From: Atherinomorus stipes
Taxonomy: Eukaryota > Chordata > Actinopteri > Atheriniformes > Atherinidae
Direction: 5' to 3'
Length of the DNA stretch: 64,000 bases
NCBI GenBank assembly: GCA_023101725.1
Contig: JALJCO010013720.1
Span: 333,501 to 397,500 of the forward strand
Numbering within the stretch: the stretch's first letter is position 1; each line of letters starts with the position of its first letter. Below are positions 13,701-27,305 of this stretch, one piece after another. Position numbers and translations under genes: made by a program. The notes beneath the pieces were generated by a model, which did no database searches, was not told the DNA's origin, and was given only the letters and a program-made list of their open reading frames with translations.

Positions 13701-16700
13701 TCTGTTCAGCATTAGCAATGCCATGATGGATGGGCAAGTGACTCATGTCACTGAGAGATTCACACCCTGTTAGTGGTTTTTAATTGCTCTGATAATGTCT
13801 GGGTGTTCTTCACGCAGGGCCATTTTTAGCCTTGTCCTATCAGATTAATTCACATTTTCCTTTTAATAACAGTATGTACAGTAAAAGCCTTACCCCAAGA
13901 AAAAACAAACAAAAGAAACTATCTGCACTATTTATATGTTTTTACTCCTAATCAATTCAGCAAAAAGCAGCATGATGTTCCAGAAGATGTTTCTACTTTC
14001 CCAATCGTCTCTTTTTCCACGTTCATTTGAAAGATGCTGCTGGCATCATTGTTAGACGTAAATATTGAGTTTGAATAATTAGCCAAGAGTCATACGCTGT
14101 TTAAATTTACATTAATTCATTTCACTTCTGTTTTGATTGTGGGTTGCACGTGTCATTGGTTTTACATTTGCCTAAAAAGAGAGAAAAAATAAATAAAGGA
14201 AGAGAAATCTGGACATACCCTCAGCTTGCGTCCAAACACAATCACCTTCCCTCTGGCTTGTTCTTTACGGAAACGCCACTCAACCAAGTTCTGCCCACTT
14301 TCTCCCGGTAAGCTCATGTTGCGCCGGGCGACTGTGGGGTTGGCGGCTCCTGCCAAGATGTGAGGTTCTGTTTGGTAGTGGGTGTCCATCCCGTTGGCAT
14401 AGGTAATCCTCAGCGAGTTGTCGAAGCCCACTTGAAAGCTACTTCTACACTGGTCTGTCGATACAAACACGAGGTGAAATTGAATACAGTAGAATCGGTA
14501 ATTAGACTGAAATGATTATTGCAGGCAGTCTCCTGGGATGACTGTTGCTTGTATGTAATTAAGTTTAAAGTATTTTATATTAGAAATTAGACAACTGAGA
14601 TGAAGGAAAGAACATGAATGATGTGAGGAAATAACTGGACCATCTGGCCGTAGCAGAGAGTGGAAACCACTTAGCAACAAGGTTGATGCGCCTCTCTGAC
14701 TCTGACACCACAACCCACACTCCCAGAGAGTAATCATTTACACTGTCGTCTGTCAGACCCCCCGACTTGTAATGATACATGACTTAGGCTTACTCAACAT
14801 TGCCCCGCCGACCCCTGAAACAATGACAAATAACAAGTGCTGCAGAGTGGCGAGGCCTTACCCTGAGCCAGAGTGTAGAAGGCACGAATGGTTGAGGTAT
14901 TCGTTGTGATGCTGATCTCCTCCTCTGTCAAGGAGCTCTCAATATCCACCGTCAAAGCACTGTATATGTCTGTGTACAAGTTATTCACCATTCCAGTGGG
15001 GAACGTCACATTCATTAGCCGGCCTTCACTGTCATAGCTGTGTGACAAAAAAGAACATCACATGACAGCGCATTGATATGTATGAGAGCTCTCTGTGCCA
15101 CAATGCATTCAATTATCAGCTCTTTTATACTTGAGTGAGACCACCGACTTTCTTGTAATTAAAATGTCACATTTCCTTCCCTGGACATATTCTATTTCCA
15201 GGGCATAAGTGGACGGATGTCTGCAATACAGGCTGAGACACAATTCAAATATTTTATATGGGTGACATATCTCATCAGCTATCAGTTTTATATAGGAGCA
15301 AAATTATACATATTTGCAATGAATTCAGTTATCTGGATGATTGACGTGTCATAATCGCAACTGGCTGCTTTGCTTTTTTAGTTATAGTGAGGATATCATC
15401 CATGAAGTAATGGAACATGACAGGGAGAAACACCAGAGAGAAAAATCAATCATCAAGCGGCCATGCTACCAGAGAGCAGCCTTATAATATTAAGTCTTGG
15501 TAGCGTATCAGAATGAAATCCAGTAAAAGCATTTCATTTCATTTCATTTAATCTTAATTTTACATATATGGGCAGGTACACAACATGCTCTATCACTAGT
15601 CAAGTAAAACATGAAAATGTGTCACACTTTATGGAGATGGTGTTATTAAAGAATAATTAGGCTAGTTGGCAAATCTAAGGTCAATTTTATAATTAATTTC
15701 AATTAAATGTGCACCCAGAGCGGTTTGCAGGTAAGGATTGTTTCCATTTATAGCATAAACTTTCAGGGCAACCACATGACGACACACATATACAATCCTT
15801 AACAAATTTATTAGACCACCTGCCATAAAAAAAAAAAAAAAAAATCAGAAAACATAAGTGTTTGAAAAATCTTTCACAGACTTGTTTAAAACTAGACTGT
15901 TATTGTTATTGATTTGGTACACAACAAACTGAAAGACTGAAAAGTCCTCATTCACACATAATAAAAAAAGGTATTTTTCTATGGCTTCTTTGAGAAGTAA
16001 GAAATTAATCAATCCGAACATTCTACCACTCAAACAATCTTTTCTGTTCAGGAATGCAAGTACATAACTATAATTTGACATTTTCATCAAGAAATAATGT
16101 GCTTTACTATTAGTTCAGTTTTTTGCTGTTTTTTTCTGCAAAACAGTAAATAAAAGAAAATATCATGGAAAAAAATAATTATATCTTAGCGTTAAAAAAT
16201 ATCAGCTTGTTTAAAGAGCTTCAACATACTGGTGTATTAACCATTACAGAAAAAAAAAAAAAATCATGTTGGTAATTACCAATGCAGTTCATGTAGGGCA
16301 GCTGTGAACTTTACATTGAATGGTGATCTTGTAAATTTATTAAGCACTGTATGTGCATGTGGAAAACCTTTTTTTAAATCATCGTGCGTACTGTATGAAT
16401 ACAGATTTAAATTAAAATGAAGAGTACTGTAGCTTTAACTGCATTAATAGTCATAAGATGAGATCTCACTAAATATTTCACCTACAAGACTGTTAATACT
16501 GCCTCTCATCTCAGAAAAGGAGGTTTTTGTATTCTTAAACATGAAGTATAAATAATTTGTGTTAGTATGCAGGTAGTAGGAGGTGTACTTTAATCTGCAC
16601 TGTGGGCTGTTTCCAGAATCAGAGGGCATAAATGAGCTGAGGCCTAAATCAATCTGACTTTGGCAGATAGAATGATCTTGCCAATGTTAATAATACTTAC

Positions 16701-19700
16701 TCATAGAAAGTTGTCCAGCCAATCTCTGACGTCTTTGTAGCCAGCAGACCATTATTACCGTGGTAAGTGAGAAGCACCAGCTCCTGACCCTGCGCTGTAA
16801 GTGTTTTCAGTCCGCCGTTGGTGGCCATGGTCAGCCAGATCACCTGGTTGTCAGGAGCAACAATGCGCACTGGCATGCGATTAGGATCTCTTCGGATTCT
16901 CAGAGTGTTGCCGCTGCTGTCAGTGACAGCTGTGATGTCGTTCTCAGTGCTGTAGCTGAAAGTGTATTTCAAGTCGCCAGTGAGCAAGCTTGCTGTGTGT
17001 TGGTGTGTACCATTGCTGTCAAACATATACAGCTCCTGAGCATCAGGGGAAGCCACCTCATATGTACTGGCACTGGAAGTCAAAGTTGGCCCATTTCTAG
17101 AGATGGCCCGGATTCGGATGTTCCCTAGGTCTGCCACGTAGAGCGTTCCATCTGGAGCTGCCACCAAAGAAGATGGAGCATTGAGCCTTGCATCTTTGGC
17201 ATAGCCGTCTCCTGTCTGGTAACAGTCGCAATTGGCATCATTCTTGCAGTCGCAGTCGGAGGGAGCCCCGGCCAAATGCGTTATCTCACCATCCACAGAA
17301 ACCTTCCGGATCCTGCTCATCTTCCTCTCATCTGTTTCCGCTATGTAGATGGCACCATGGTAAGAAATGGCAATGGAAACGGCCGATTCCAGTGGGGTCA
17401 AATGTGCCCTCTGACCACCAGCTACACCACGGTCCAGTCCAGCCAATGGGCAGTGGATAGGTCGACCTGCTGCAATGCTGACTTGGCCGTTCTCTGTGAT
17501 ACGCAGGACTATGTTGTTGTCCAGTACATACAGGGAGTTGTCCATCGGGCTGACTGCTAGATCTGTGGGCCACTCCAAAATCACCTGGAACACAGGAAAT
17601 CAACTAATTAGCAGCCTGCCAACATGGAGGAGCAGTTTACACAATATTGCTTCAAGTCATATTAAAATCCTGGAAGATATTTAGACTTTTAAACTCCTAG
17701 TTATTCTGTTGGATGCAACAGCACTCAATTTTGCTTGTTTGTATTCTTTCTTTTTTTCATTATTGACGCCAATTAGAAAGCATTAAAACATCACAAATGT
17801 GTCAATACCGCATGGCCAAATGAAAGAATATTGAATTTGTGCAGATTGAAAATGAAAAGTAACAGATGTTGTTGTCAAGAATGAAAGTAGAAACCCTGGC
17901 CCTGTTCTCACCTCCACACAGCTTGCTGGGAATGGCAGATTGTCAGTCAGTGACGGACACAGTCACACACAGAAAGCCTGTAATCCTGCTGTGGGGGAAG
18001 GGCCTATCTAAAGCATCTGACCAGGAATTCTGATGGACTCAACTCGTGTCTTTAATTGAGCTTTTGGGCCAAGATCATTGCGAAGAGTAAAGACGTGATG
18101 TGATAAGAGAAAAATACAGTATCCAATTTAAGAAGCCATTTATAGTCCAGATAAGAAACAAACTTGTACAGTATATTGATTTATCTGGCATACAAAGACA
18201 AAGTCGCATGCAGACCATGTAATTTCCCAAAGATGATGTCCTCTGTCTTTCTAAACAGCCGGACTGGTTTTGTATTCTATCACAGCTTAGATCGACTTGT
18301 TTCAACCATACAGGAATCAAACATGCAGAATTTCCATTTATTCTTCTACTTTACAAAGTGTAGATTACAGTAAACGATTTCAAAGGAGAACTTTGACTTT
18401 ACAGTATACTTCTTTAAAAAAGCAAGCTCATTATCGTATGTTGATTCCATATGCCGTATGAAACAGATTGATGTTTGTTCCCCTCTCAAGAATGAAGGCA
18501 GTGTGGGAAAGCCTGCGTTAAACCTGATTTATTTAATGGCGAGCAGGGAGAAGCTTCTGTGTTTACAAAAATAAAATGCAAGTTTGTGCAGAAGTGTCTG
18601 AGAAAGTTACTCTACTTTTAAACTGAACTGAAACCTCTGTGGCATTAAATAGTTCCAAGTCAGATTTAATGTTTATGTTGGGAGATATGCTGTGATTCAC
18701 AAGCCGCTGACCGTTCAAGTCCACAGTTTAAAGAGTGTGTTGCAGTAACCATCTATTTCCCAGTTTAAGGATAATACCTGCAGTCCTTGCAGATTTTTAC
18801 TTTGTGCTAATGCTGATCTGTGACTTTAAAGGGCAACTGTGGTGATGCTACAGCGTTCTTTGACAGATTCCAAACTAAGTTTAGTAACCTGAGTGACTTA
18901 AGTACAACTCACAAAAAAACATTGAGCATACACTTTACGTCTTCCTGCTCCATTCATGCTGTAACCTGAGAGAGGTCTGACATCTGCAGGGTCACTGATA
19001 ACAGCAAAATAAATCCAAACTGCACCAAAGTTTAAGTCTAACTTTTTCAGAGTGTGAAAGTGATGGGAGAATTCATCACATCTTGTAAAAATTTAAGCAC
19101 ACATTATAAGCCAAAGCTGTAACCCTGGCCAGCCATCACAGCCTGCTTGTCGCCAACATGTCAGGGAATAAAACCTTATTTGCAACAACACAAATGAATG
19201 GTGTGGCCTTCAAATACAAAACCGTGTCATTAAAACTGCCCAAACACTCCTGACTTGTGCTTTTCCACAGCGTGATTAATAATAAAAGGCACTGCCTTTC
19301 AGGCTGCCGCTAGTTAAACTGCGCCGAGCCAGTTCTCCAGCTCGGATGCCCGAGGATCACACAGTCTCGCCAAAACCACGTCTTCACTGGCTGCTGCCAA
19401 ATGACTCCATTAATTAGCAAAAAGTGACAAGCTTAATCCTTTGTCTTCATGTTCTCTTATGTTCACCCCCTTCAGGTTCACACCCACACACATGCACAAA
19501 CTGATTGCTGTCTCTTCTGTTTACATGGAAAATACTCTGATATTGCCTGAAGCACACTTTAAATTTAGCCGTGGTCTTTATTTCTGTTGATACATTTCAT
19601 TATTATTTTTTTCATCTCATAATAAGACGCAGATGGTGAAATCTTCTGCAGAGGTCATTTGCTTATGACTTTTGGGCCTATTTCTATTTCATTTTATTTG

Positions 19701-20372
19701 CAGCCTTGTACTCTTTTTGTTGTTAGCTGATCTGCATTAATACATGAGCAATGCAATTAAAATTTAAACTGGTTAGTTTTAAACAATACAACTTTTCTCC
19801 TGTGCACATATGCAAGAGGTGGGAGAACCTGAGGCGATTTCATTCCCAGCAGTGGGAGTGGTAAACAGATCATGTATGAAAGCAGCTATTTTCATGTGAT
19901 AGAACCCATGTTTTGTTTGTTTGTTTTTTCTTTTTTTTTTCCGACATTCATCTTCAGATTCAAAGCTCTGAGAACTGAGGTAAGGACGGACATTAATGCT
20001 GAAGCACAGGAAGTCAGAGGTGTTGGAGTATTATGATTCTTTCAGCTACTGTGTCAGGACAGCACCCTGCTTTTATGTCAACCCACCCACAGGTTGATAA
20101 ATTTCCTTGGATAAATCCGGCCGCTGTCCGGCTCTGCCGAAGCAAAGCTTTTAGATACAGCAGCCCTGCCAAGAGCTGTGTCATTATCATGTGCAAGTGT
20201 CCTCAATTCAGACAATTTCTAGTGAAACACCTTCTTCCCAACAAACTGCATGATTATTATTCCCTCCATATCCTAAGCTTTGACCTGAAAATGCAACTCT
20301 TGTACTTCCTGCAAAGATCTCATCATTGTTGCACATTTTCCTCCTATATTCTCTGCTCTTGTTCCCCCCTCC

Positions 20373-20404
<32 letters not shown>

Positions 20405-23400
20405 AAAAAAAACAAGGAAATTGTGGATCTTTGCCAAGCATCTTCAAATAGTTTATTCCACTAACGTCTCTAATTCCTAAAAGATCTGTTAAATTGGCTT
20501 TTCTTTTTTTTTTTTTTTGAATTTGTGATTAACTGAACTTGCAAATCTATATCAAGGTAAAAAGAAAAAAAAACTTCTTTAAAGAGCTTTCTATCATAAT
20601 AGGTAAGAACAAAAAGATTAAACAGATAACACAGAAAACGCAGATGATCAGAGTTAAATTAAAAACAGGATTAGAAAGATCACAAATATAATTTCCTGTA
20701 TAAAAGCAATGAACACATCTAGGAAGAAAAAAAAGACAGCCTACGGGGCAATCAAGCCATTAGCATAAACTGACTAAATTTGATGGAATAATAAATGAAT
20801 TACAGTAAAACATCCAGGATCCAAAATACTATCAAATATTTGTAGCCATAAAAGAGTCTCTAAAGCAATGATTTAATTTTCCAAAAACAGATTTTGGTAT
20901 TCCAGCAGCATTCAACTAAGCTCCTTCTCCAAAGACTGAAGAGACTTCTTATAATAACACAGCCTGGGAGATAAAATAAGAAAAAAAATCCCCTGCCTGT
21001 GTTGCTGGTGAGAATCATTCGTTATTCAGTGTAAGCTGGATGCGCAGATGCACAACAATGCATGTTGCTGATGAGTGACCACGCTGAAATAGGGTTAGAT
21101 GGCTGGGGGCACAAGGTGGCACTGTGACACACTCAGCAAGCGCATGCTGCCAGTGTTAACAACTGGCTGGCACCTCTTTATTCAAGTCACCTGATTGATG
21201 TCCATGCTGCTGTCACAGGTCAGAGGACGTGCCGATGTCAAGTCATTGGATCCCAGGAAAGTGGAGATGATGCCGTTCTGGTCCACCTTTCTGATTGTGG
21301 TGCCATCAACAAAATATATCAGCCCGTTCTTGTCCACGGCGATGCCTGTTGAAAGCAGGTGGAAAGGGAAAAATGAGGGAAAAAAAGAGCTTGTGATAAC
21401 AGGAAAACATGGAAGATGTGCCGCATCTCTGCTTGCATGACTCAGTGGACAGAACACGATGGATACATGTGTCAAGCTCGCCTTCCCATTATTCAGGTCA
21501 CTGCAAAAAGCACAGCCATCAATAATTCAAAGGCTGCTTTTCTGGTATTAAATAATTTCTCAGGCAGAAGTGGGAAAGGCTGTATTCATGCGGTATATAT
21601 GCACTCGCCTTGTCTTGTAACCCTCTGTCTAAAAACGACCTCAGGAGGTGGGGGTGTCAATGAGGGGTACTTTGTGGAGAATTTCTGACTCCTGTAATCA
21701 TCAACAATCCGCGGGGCATTCGAGAAATAAATAAGCGGAGGAATGGAAATGACAGCTTCTGACAATTTCACATGAAAGGGGTGAAAGACAAGCAGTTGCC
21801 TTGGTGACAAGTGTGGACTAAATTGTATAAGTGATTGAATGTTAGCTCAGACTTCTAAGTTGCAGCCAAGCTGGTGTGCAGTTGCTATAACCATATGTCC
21901 CAAACTGGGAAAATACATTAACGGGGCATGCCAGCCTTCACATCACTCTCTGTGTCACCATGCTGCTTAATAGAGATCAGAGCCTACGGGAATTCAGCCA
22001 TACCTCGCATGCAGGGAGGCTGCTTTTCATTCTCCACACTGGATTTAACATGCTGTGGTTTGGGGTTTCATTTCAAAGACTGAGAGCTGTTGATCTGAGG
22101 ATTACACTATAGTTTTTATTGGAATTAAAATGTTCTGAATGCGCTATAACTTTACTCTCTCCTCCAGAGAATTTCCTTTTCAATGAAGTCTTTAAAAAGC
22201 CTCTATGGAAGGTTAGTGGTTTGGTTTGACCTGTGGCTAGGTCTGCGCAAGATTGCTTTCTGCTAAAACATTGACGAGCCGTGGGAGCTCACGGTGAATC
22301 CTTGGGAGCTGGCTATCTGACAGCCGGAGATTCTCAGACGGATGGAAAGTGTCACATTTGAGCAGAGATCAGCATAAAAAAAAAAGAGAGAGAGACATCT
22401 GCTGTTTCTTCTCTGGTCTCGACTTCCACCCACTCCATCATTAGAGTCGTCCCTCCGATTGCTTTCACTCAAGCCTTTACCACCTTGCTGAAGCTGAGCT
22501 ATTGCAGTTGGCACTTAGAGAGACAGCAACGAGTGCAAAACAATTCATCATAGCCTTTCATTCCAGACGAATTCATGGAAAAAGTCAGTAATTGCACCAG
22601 ATGTGACACAAATGGACACGCGCTATCTGAATGGACAACAGGTTGCGCGTAGCACTTATCGACTCCTGGGTAGCAGTTACTTTCCTGCGAGCTTTAAAAG
22701 CCCGGAAACTCAACTTTCACGGAGCTGTTAGTCACAGGGAGGAAATAAATAAATAAATAAAAAGAATATTCTCAAAGTGATTCCCCAAACTAGAAAAAGA
22801 AGTTATACTTTACAGGAGTGCAGAGGTTTAATTCCCCAATAATCCTTGTTTTTCTAAGTAGACTATCCTGTTGACTTTTAATTTAACATCAGAACTGCAA
22901 CCAAAATGAATTCATTAAAATGAGAAAGCCATTAGTTGGCACGGAGCCCAAAGCATGCATAAATTTAAAAGTCTCAGGTGCCACCCGTGAATGAGAAAGC
23001 CGTCACTGCGTTCCACCTCTCCGTTTGAGCACGACATCTTCATTAGTTTTAAATGATACCTTTGGGTCCTGTGAGGGAGGCCTCTGGTGCTTTCCCCCCA
23101 TCGCCACAGTGGTTCTCATCAAAGGGCAGACAGTGTTCGCCGGTCCCTGCCACCACCTCGGCGTTGGACTGCAGGTCCTTGGTTCCACTCAGGATCTTTG
23201 GTCGGTAGAGCCGCCGGGAGTTGGTGTCTGACACGTACAGCTGGCCGCTGACTGGATCTGTAGCCAGGTAATACCGATGTGCTGGGTTGTTGCTGCAGGC
23301 AAAATCAGAACAGTCATATTTAATAATAATAATAATAATTTTATTTTATTAATTGGGAAGTTTGGCTCTGCTTTTAACCTATCTCTACATTAACCAGACA

Positions 23401-26400
23401 ACAGTGGGCTGCTAATTACAGTGCCCAGGGAGCAGTAAGTGGGGGTTAAGGACCTTGCTCAAGGGCCCATTGTGGTTTACCTAAGTGCTGTGTTGGGGGC
23501 AAGTATGTAGTTGCAAATGTCTTTTTTTCTCAGAAAGCTCACTTTCCTTTTTAACAGAACCTATTGTAACTTTTTTTTCACTTTTACTTGTATTGTGTTC
23601 CGTTTTCCCACGACCCCGAACTGGATAAGCAGGTACAGAAAATGAATGAATGAATGCTCTGTTTTAGGCTATTGCTCACTGTTTAATTGCTTGTTTTTAA
23701 ACTGTGGTATTTCAAATGTAAAGTGTGTTACAAGAAATTTCTTAATATTATTATTAGTTTTCTCATCTGTATCTAATGTGATTTGTAAAGAATTATAAAG
23801 AGAGTTAAAGCGTCTTCACAAAAATACTTTTGTGACATTCTAGGAGATGAAAAACTGCACAAATGAATTAATTAGAGCAAATTCTGCAAACTCTCATGAT
23901 TCTAAAGGGGACATATTAGGCTAATCTTCAGCTTTACGTTTCTATTCTGGGACTTTGTTTAAAAAAAGATAGATAAGTAAATAAATTCATATTTATCTCA
24001 TACTGGCTGTTAAGCCACCTGTTAGTTGAGCTACTGCCAAGAAAAAAACAACATTATCTCTGGGCTTTTTAAAGGCTCCCTCCTAAAAATTGCACTTCCT
24101 GTGATTGGCCAGCTTCCAGAAGCCTGCTGTGGGACGCCACTCGATGCTTGTGAGCACCACCTCATCCTTCTGCTGTTCTGAAAGGTTCAAAAAGCTTCAG
24201 GAGGAACTTCATCTGGAAGTTCGCCAGGTCAGTAGTTTGAACAATGACGAGCACGTCAGTATTTTAACACCATGCAGCCCAGTGGGCTAACAAGCTCAGG
24301 GTGGTGACATTTGTCAGAATCACAACACTGTCCTTCATCTCTCTAATTTTCTGGAAATCTACTTTTTTCATTTAGCTTATATCAGTCAAACGTTTGGACA
24401 CAATTCCCTGTTAGCAGGTGTTTGTAGCTACATTTAAGACTAGTTGATCATTTTAGGAAGAGGAATGAAAGGATTTTCCTGACTTTGTGGTGAGTTTTAC
24501 CTGCACCAGGTAACCATGATGACATATGAGGTATTAGAGAAAGCATCTAAAGCATGACCGTTTAGTTTATGGAGAGTTTCTCATTTTTGACTGCGGCTCC
24601 TCGGTTGTCTAACATACGTACAACAGAAAAGAAGCACCTGTCCCTTTAAGTCTTATCAACCTGCTGTACATTGCATCTGAAACTGGAAAAAGTATGACCA
24701 ACAGTCATTCTTTGTTTTCAAGCTGTAAGTAAGGATGTTATTTTCCAAAACACACAAACACAATGAATTACTGATTTACAGAACACATCTTTATTTTTCC
24801 ACTTGCTGCTGAAAAATACAAGCCTTGTTACCCACTGCAACATTGTGATGTGCATGGATTATGAACTAAAGAGGAATTTTGTTTTTTCTATTTTTAATGT
24901 TCTAAAAAGAAAAAAACATTATAAAGAATTTCCATAACAGGGAAAAATATTAGAGCCTTTGAAAATGGAAACATGGGAAACAGAAGGTTGAGATGATGGA
25001 AGCTGAACTAAATCTATCAGGATAACACCACGGTGGGGTTTCCAGTGTGCAAAGCAGAAATGACAACTTATGTTTCTGATCATTTCATTTATTATCAGCC
25101 TCCTGTGAAGAGAAGCTTCTGGAGTTTACAGAAATGACTGGCTTATTTTAACAAATGTGACTATAAATAGCACCTGGCTCTGCTTATTTCATGTCATGAT
25201 GTAACTGTCAAAGAAACGACGACAGTACAAATATAACAAGGATTAGGAATCGTACAGTATTACAACTCATGTCTGATATTTTATCTGCATTATATTAAAG
25301 AATCATTACAATTTACAATTATGTGTGACATCACATTTTAGCTCATTTTAGATGTTTCAAAACAATTGAATTAAGTGGGAACAGATGCACAGAAGGTGCT
25401 TAAATATAATTAAAGAGCTCAAAATAGAAGCAGTTAAAATGAAAAACATCTTGTTTTACAGTGCTGTCGTAAACATGGCTCCTCTGGTCGCACTCAAGCT
25501 TAATGGTACCTCACTCGATACCGGTTGGCTGTGGAAGTGGATAATATGATGGCAAAATAAATGTGGCAATGAAACGTCTTTATAAAATGATAAAGATGGA
25601 GTCATAAAACTGGACAGCCATTACGAGTCAACGTAAATGTTCAAAATAGGTGGCTGCTATCAAGTTCCTATAAACTATTCAGGAAGTCAAACATTAGTAA
25701 CCCCTTCTTTTAGAGTCAACCTGCAGGGGGTGGACATAATAAATGAAACACCTGGCCCGATGTTTTATAGTCCAATGAAACACTCATGCAATAAATATTA
25801 CCTTTGTGAAGCATTTCACATGAACACAGATGTAAGTTTTAAAGGAAATCTTATTTAGTGTTCCTATTACCTACAGCCAGCTCTTTGCTTGAGTTAAACA
25901 ACTTCCACAGGAGTAGTTTTTATAAAGTTCCCTGCCTTCTCTGCAACGTCTCAACAGTTTCTGCTAGCCTTTTAATTCCATTGGGCTCATTTATGACTTA
26001 TTTCAAAGCAGTCTTTTAGCCCTATTATGTTGAATCTGTGTCTCCCCTTCTAGTGAGGGTTAAAAATTACCAGAACACCTGAATTTACCGCAGAAATCAA
26101 ATAAATTAGGTGTAAATTCAATGAAAAGTCACTTCTTCACGTCCTACAATCTGAGCATCACACCAGAGGAGAGCCAGCTTGGTGAAATGACTGCAGTTTA
26201 CTGTGTGGAGCACCTCTGGCACTTGTCATGTTAATCACTAGGACAAGTTAATTGCTGCCAATATGCAACTTCACTTGATGGAATGCTGTTGCTGTAATCA
26301 TGAATACAAAACAGTTGAATAAGCCCCTCCGGATGACAACATCTGCCAAACAACATCACTGGATATATAATTGTAAGCTTCAAAATGATACTATTGACTG

Positions 26401-26813
26401 TTGGACTGTATCACATGAAGGTAGCTCTTTGTTTTTCTGCATCATTTTTTAAATCTGTAGGAGATTCCAAGGCAAGTATAAGTGTGTTCTAAAAGTTAGT
26501 CCACTTCATATTTGCATGGAATCAAGTTGTCGCTGATTTGTTATAATGATAATGATAATTATTACTATAAAATGATCATTGCTTCTTAACCATAAAAAGA
26601 GAGAACTGGTCATATTAGTGCAGAGATAATGTGCAGAAAGAAGATGGTAAAACATCCACTAACATGGTGCACTTACCTGTGTCTAAAATCTTTATTTCTA
26701 TGACAGGATGGAAAGGAAGCAGGAAAAGAGGAGAGAGAATGAAAACAATTAAGTTAAACATCTTGAAGGGGAAAACTCCAGAGGTTGTTATTTGCCCATT
26801 TCTTCTCACCTAA

Positions 26814-26864
<51 letters not shown>

Positions 26865-27243
26865 ATATACATACATAAAAATATATAAATATACTGTATA
26901 AAACAACCTTAAAGTCTTTTCCCTTCACAGAATCTGGTAAAGAAATATGAAAAAAAGTCAAAGTTGTCCTGTTTAAAAATCAACACAGCCGGCAGAGAAG
27001 GTCACATGCAACAACAGTGTGTTGGCAGACAGCATTGAGGTGGATTACAGCAGAGTTCCAACCCACAAAAACAGAAACTTCCTCCTGTTTTCATGAAACG
27101 CCATCCCATATTACCACTGCTATTCTCAATTTGACCACTCATATTGAAATATTGATTCAGCCACTTGCTACACTGACCACTGAAGCCAGATTGAAGCCAG
27201 AATCTACAAGTTGTAACACTACAGAGGTTTAGGGAATTCCATA

Positions 27244-27305
<62 letters not shown>

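Noticed and set aside
16760..17560. Several + strand open frames over the NHL/YD exon
   Set aside because: They are antisense shadows of the coding exon 16701-17584.
20033..20464. 143-codon + strand frame with a proline run
   Set aside because: The proline run is the poly-C tract. The rest resembles no protein.
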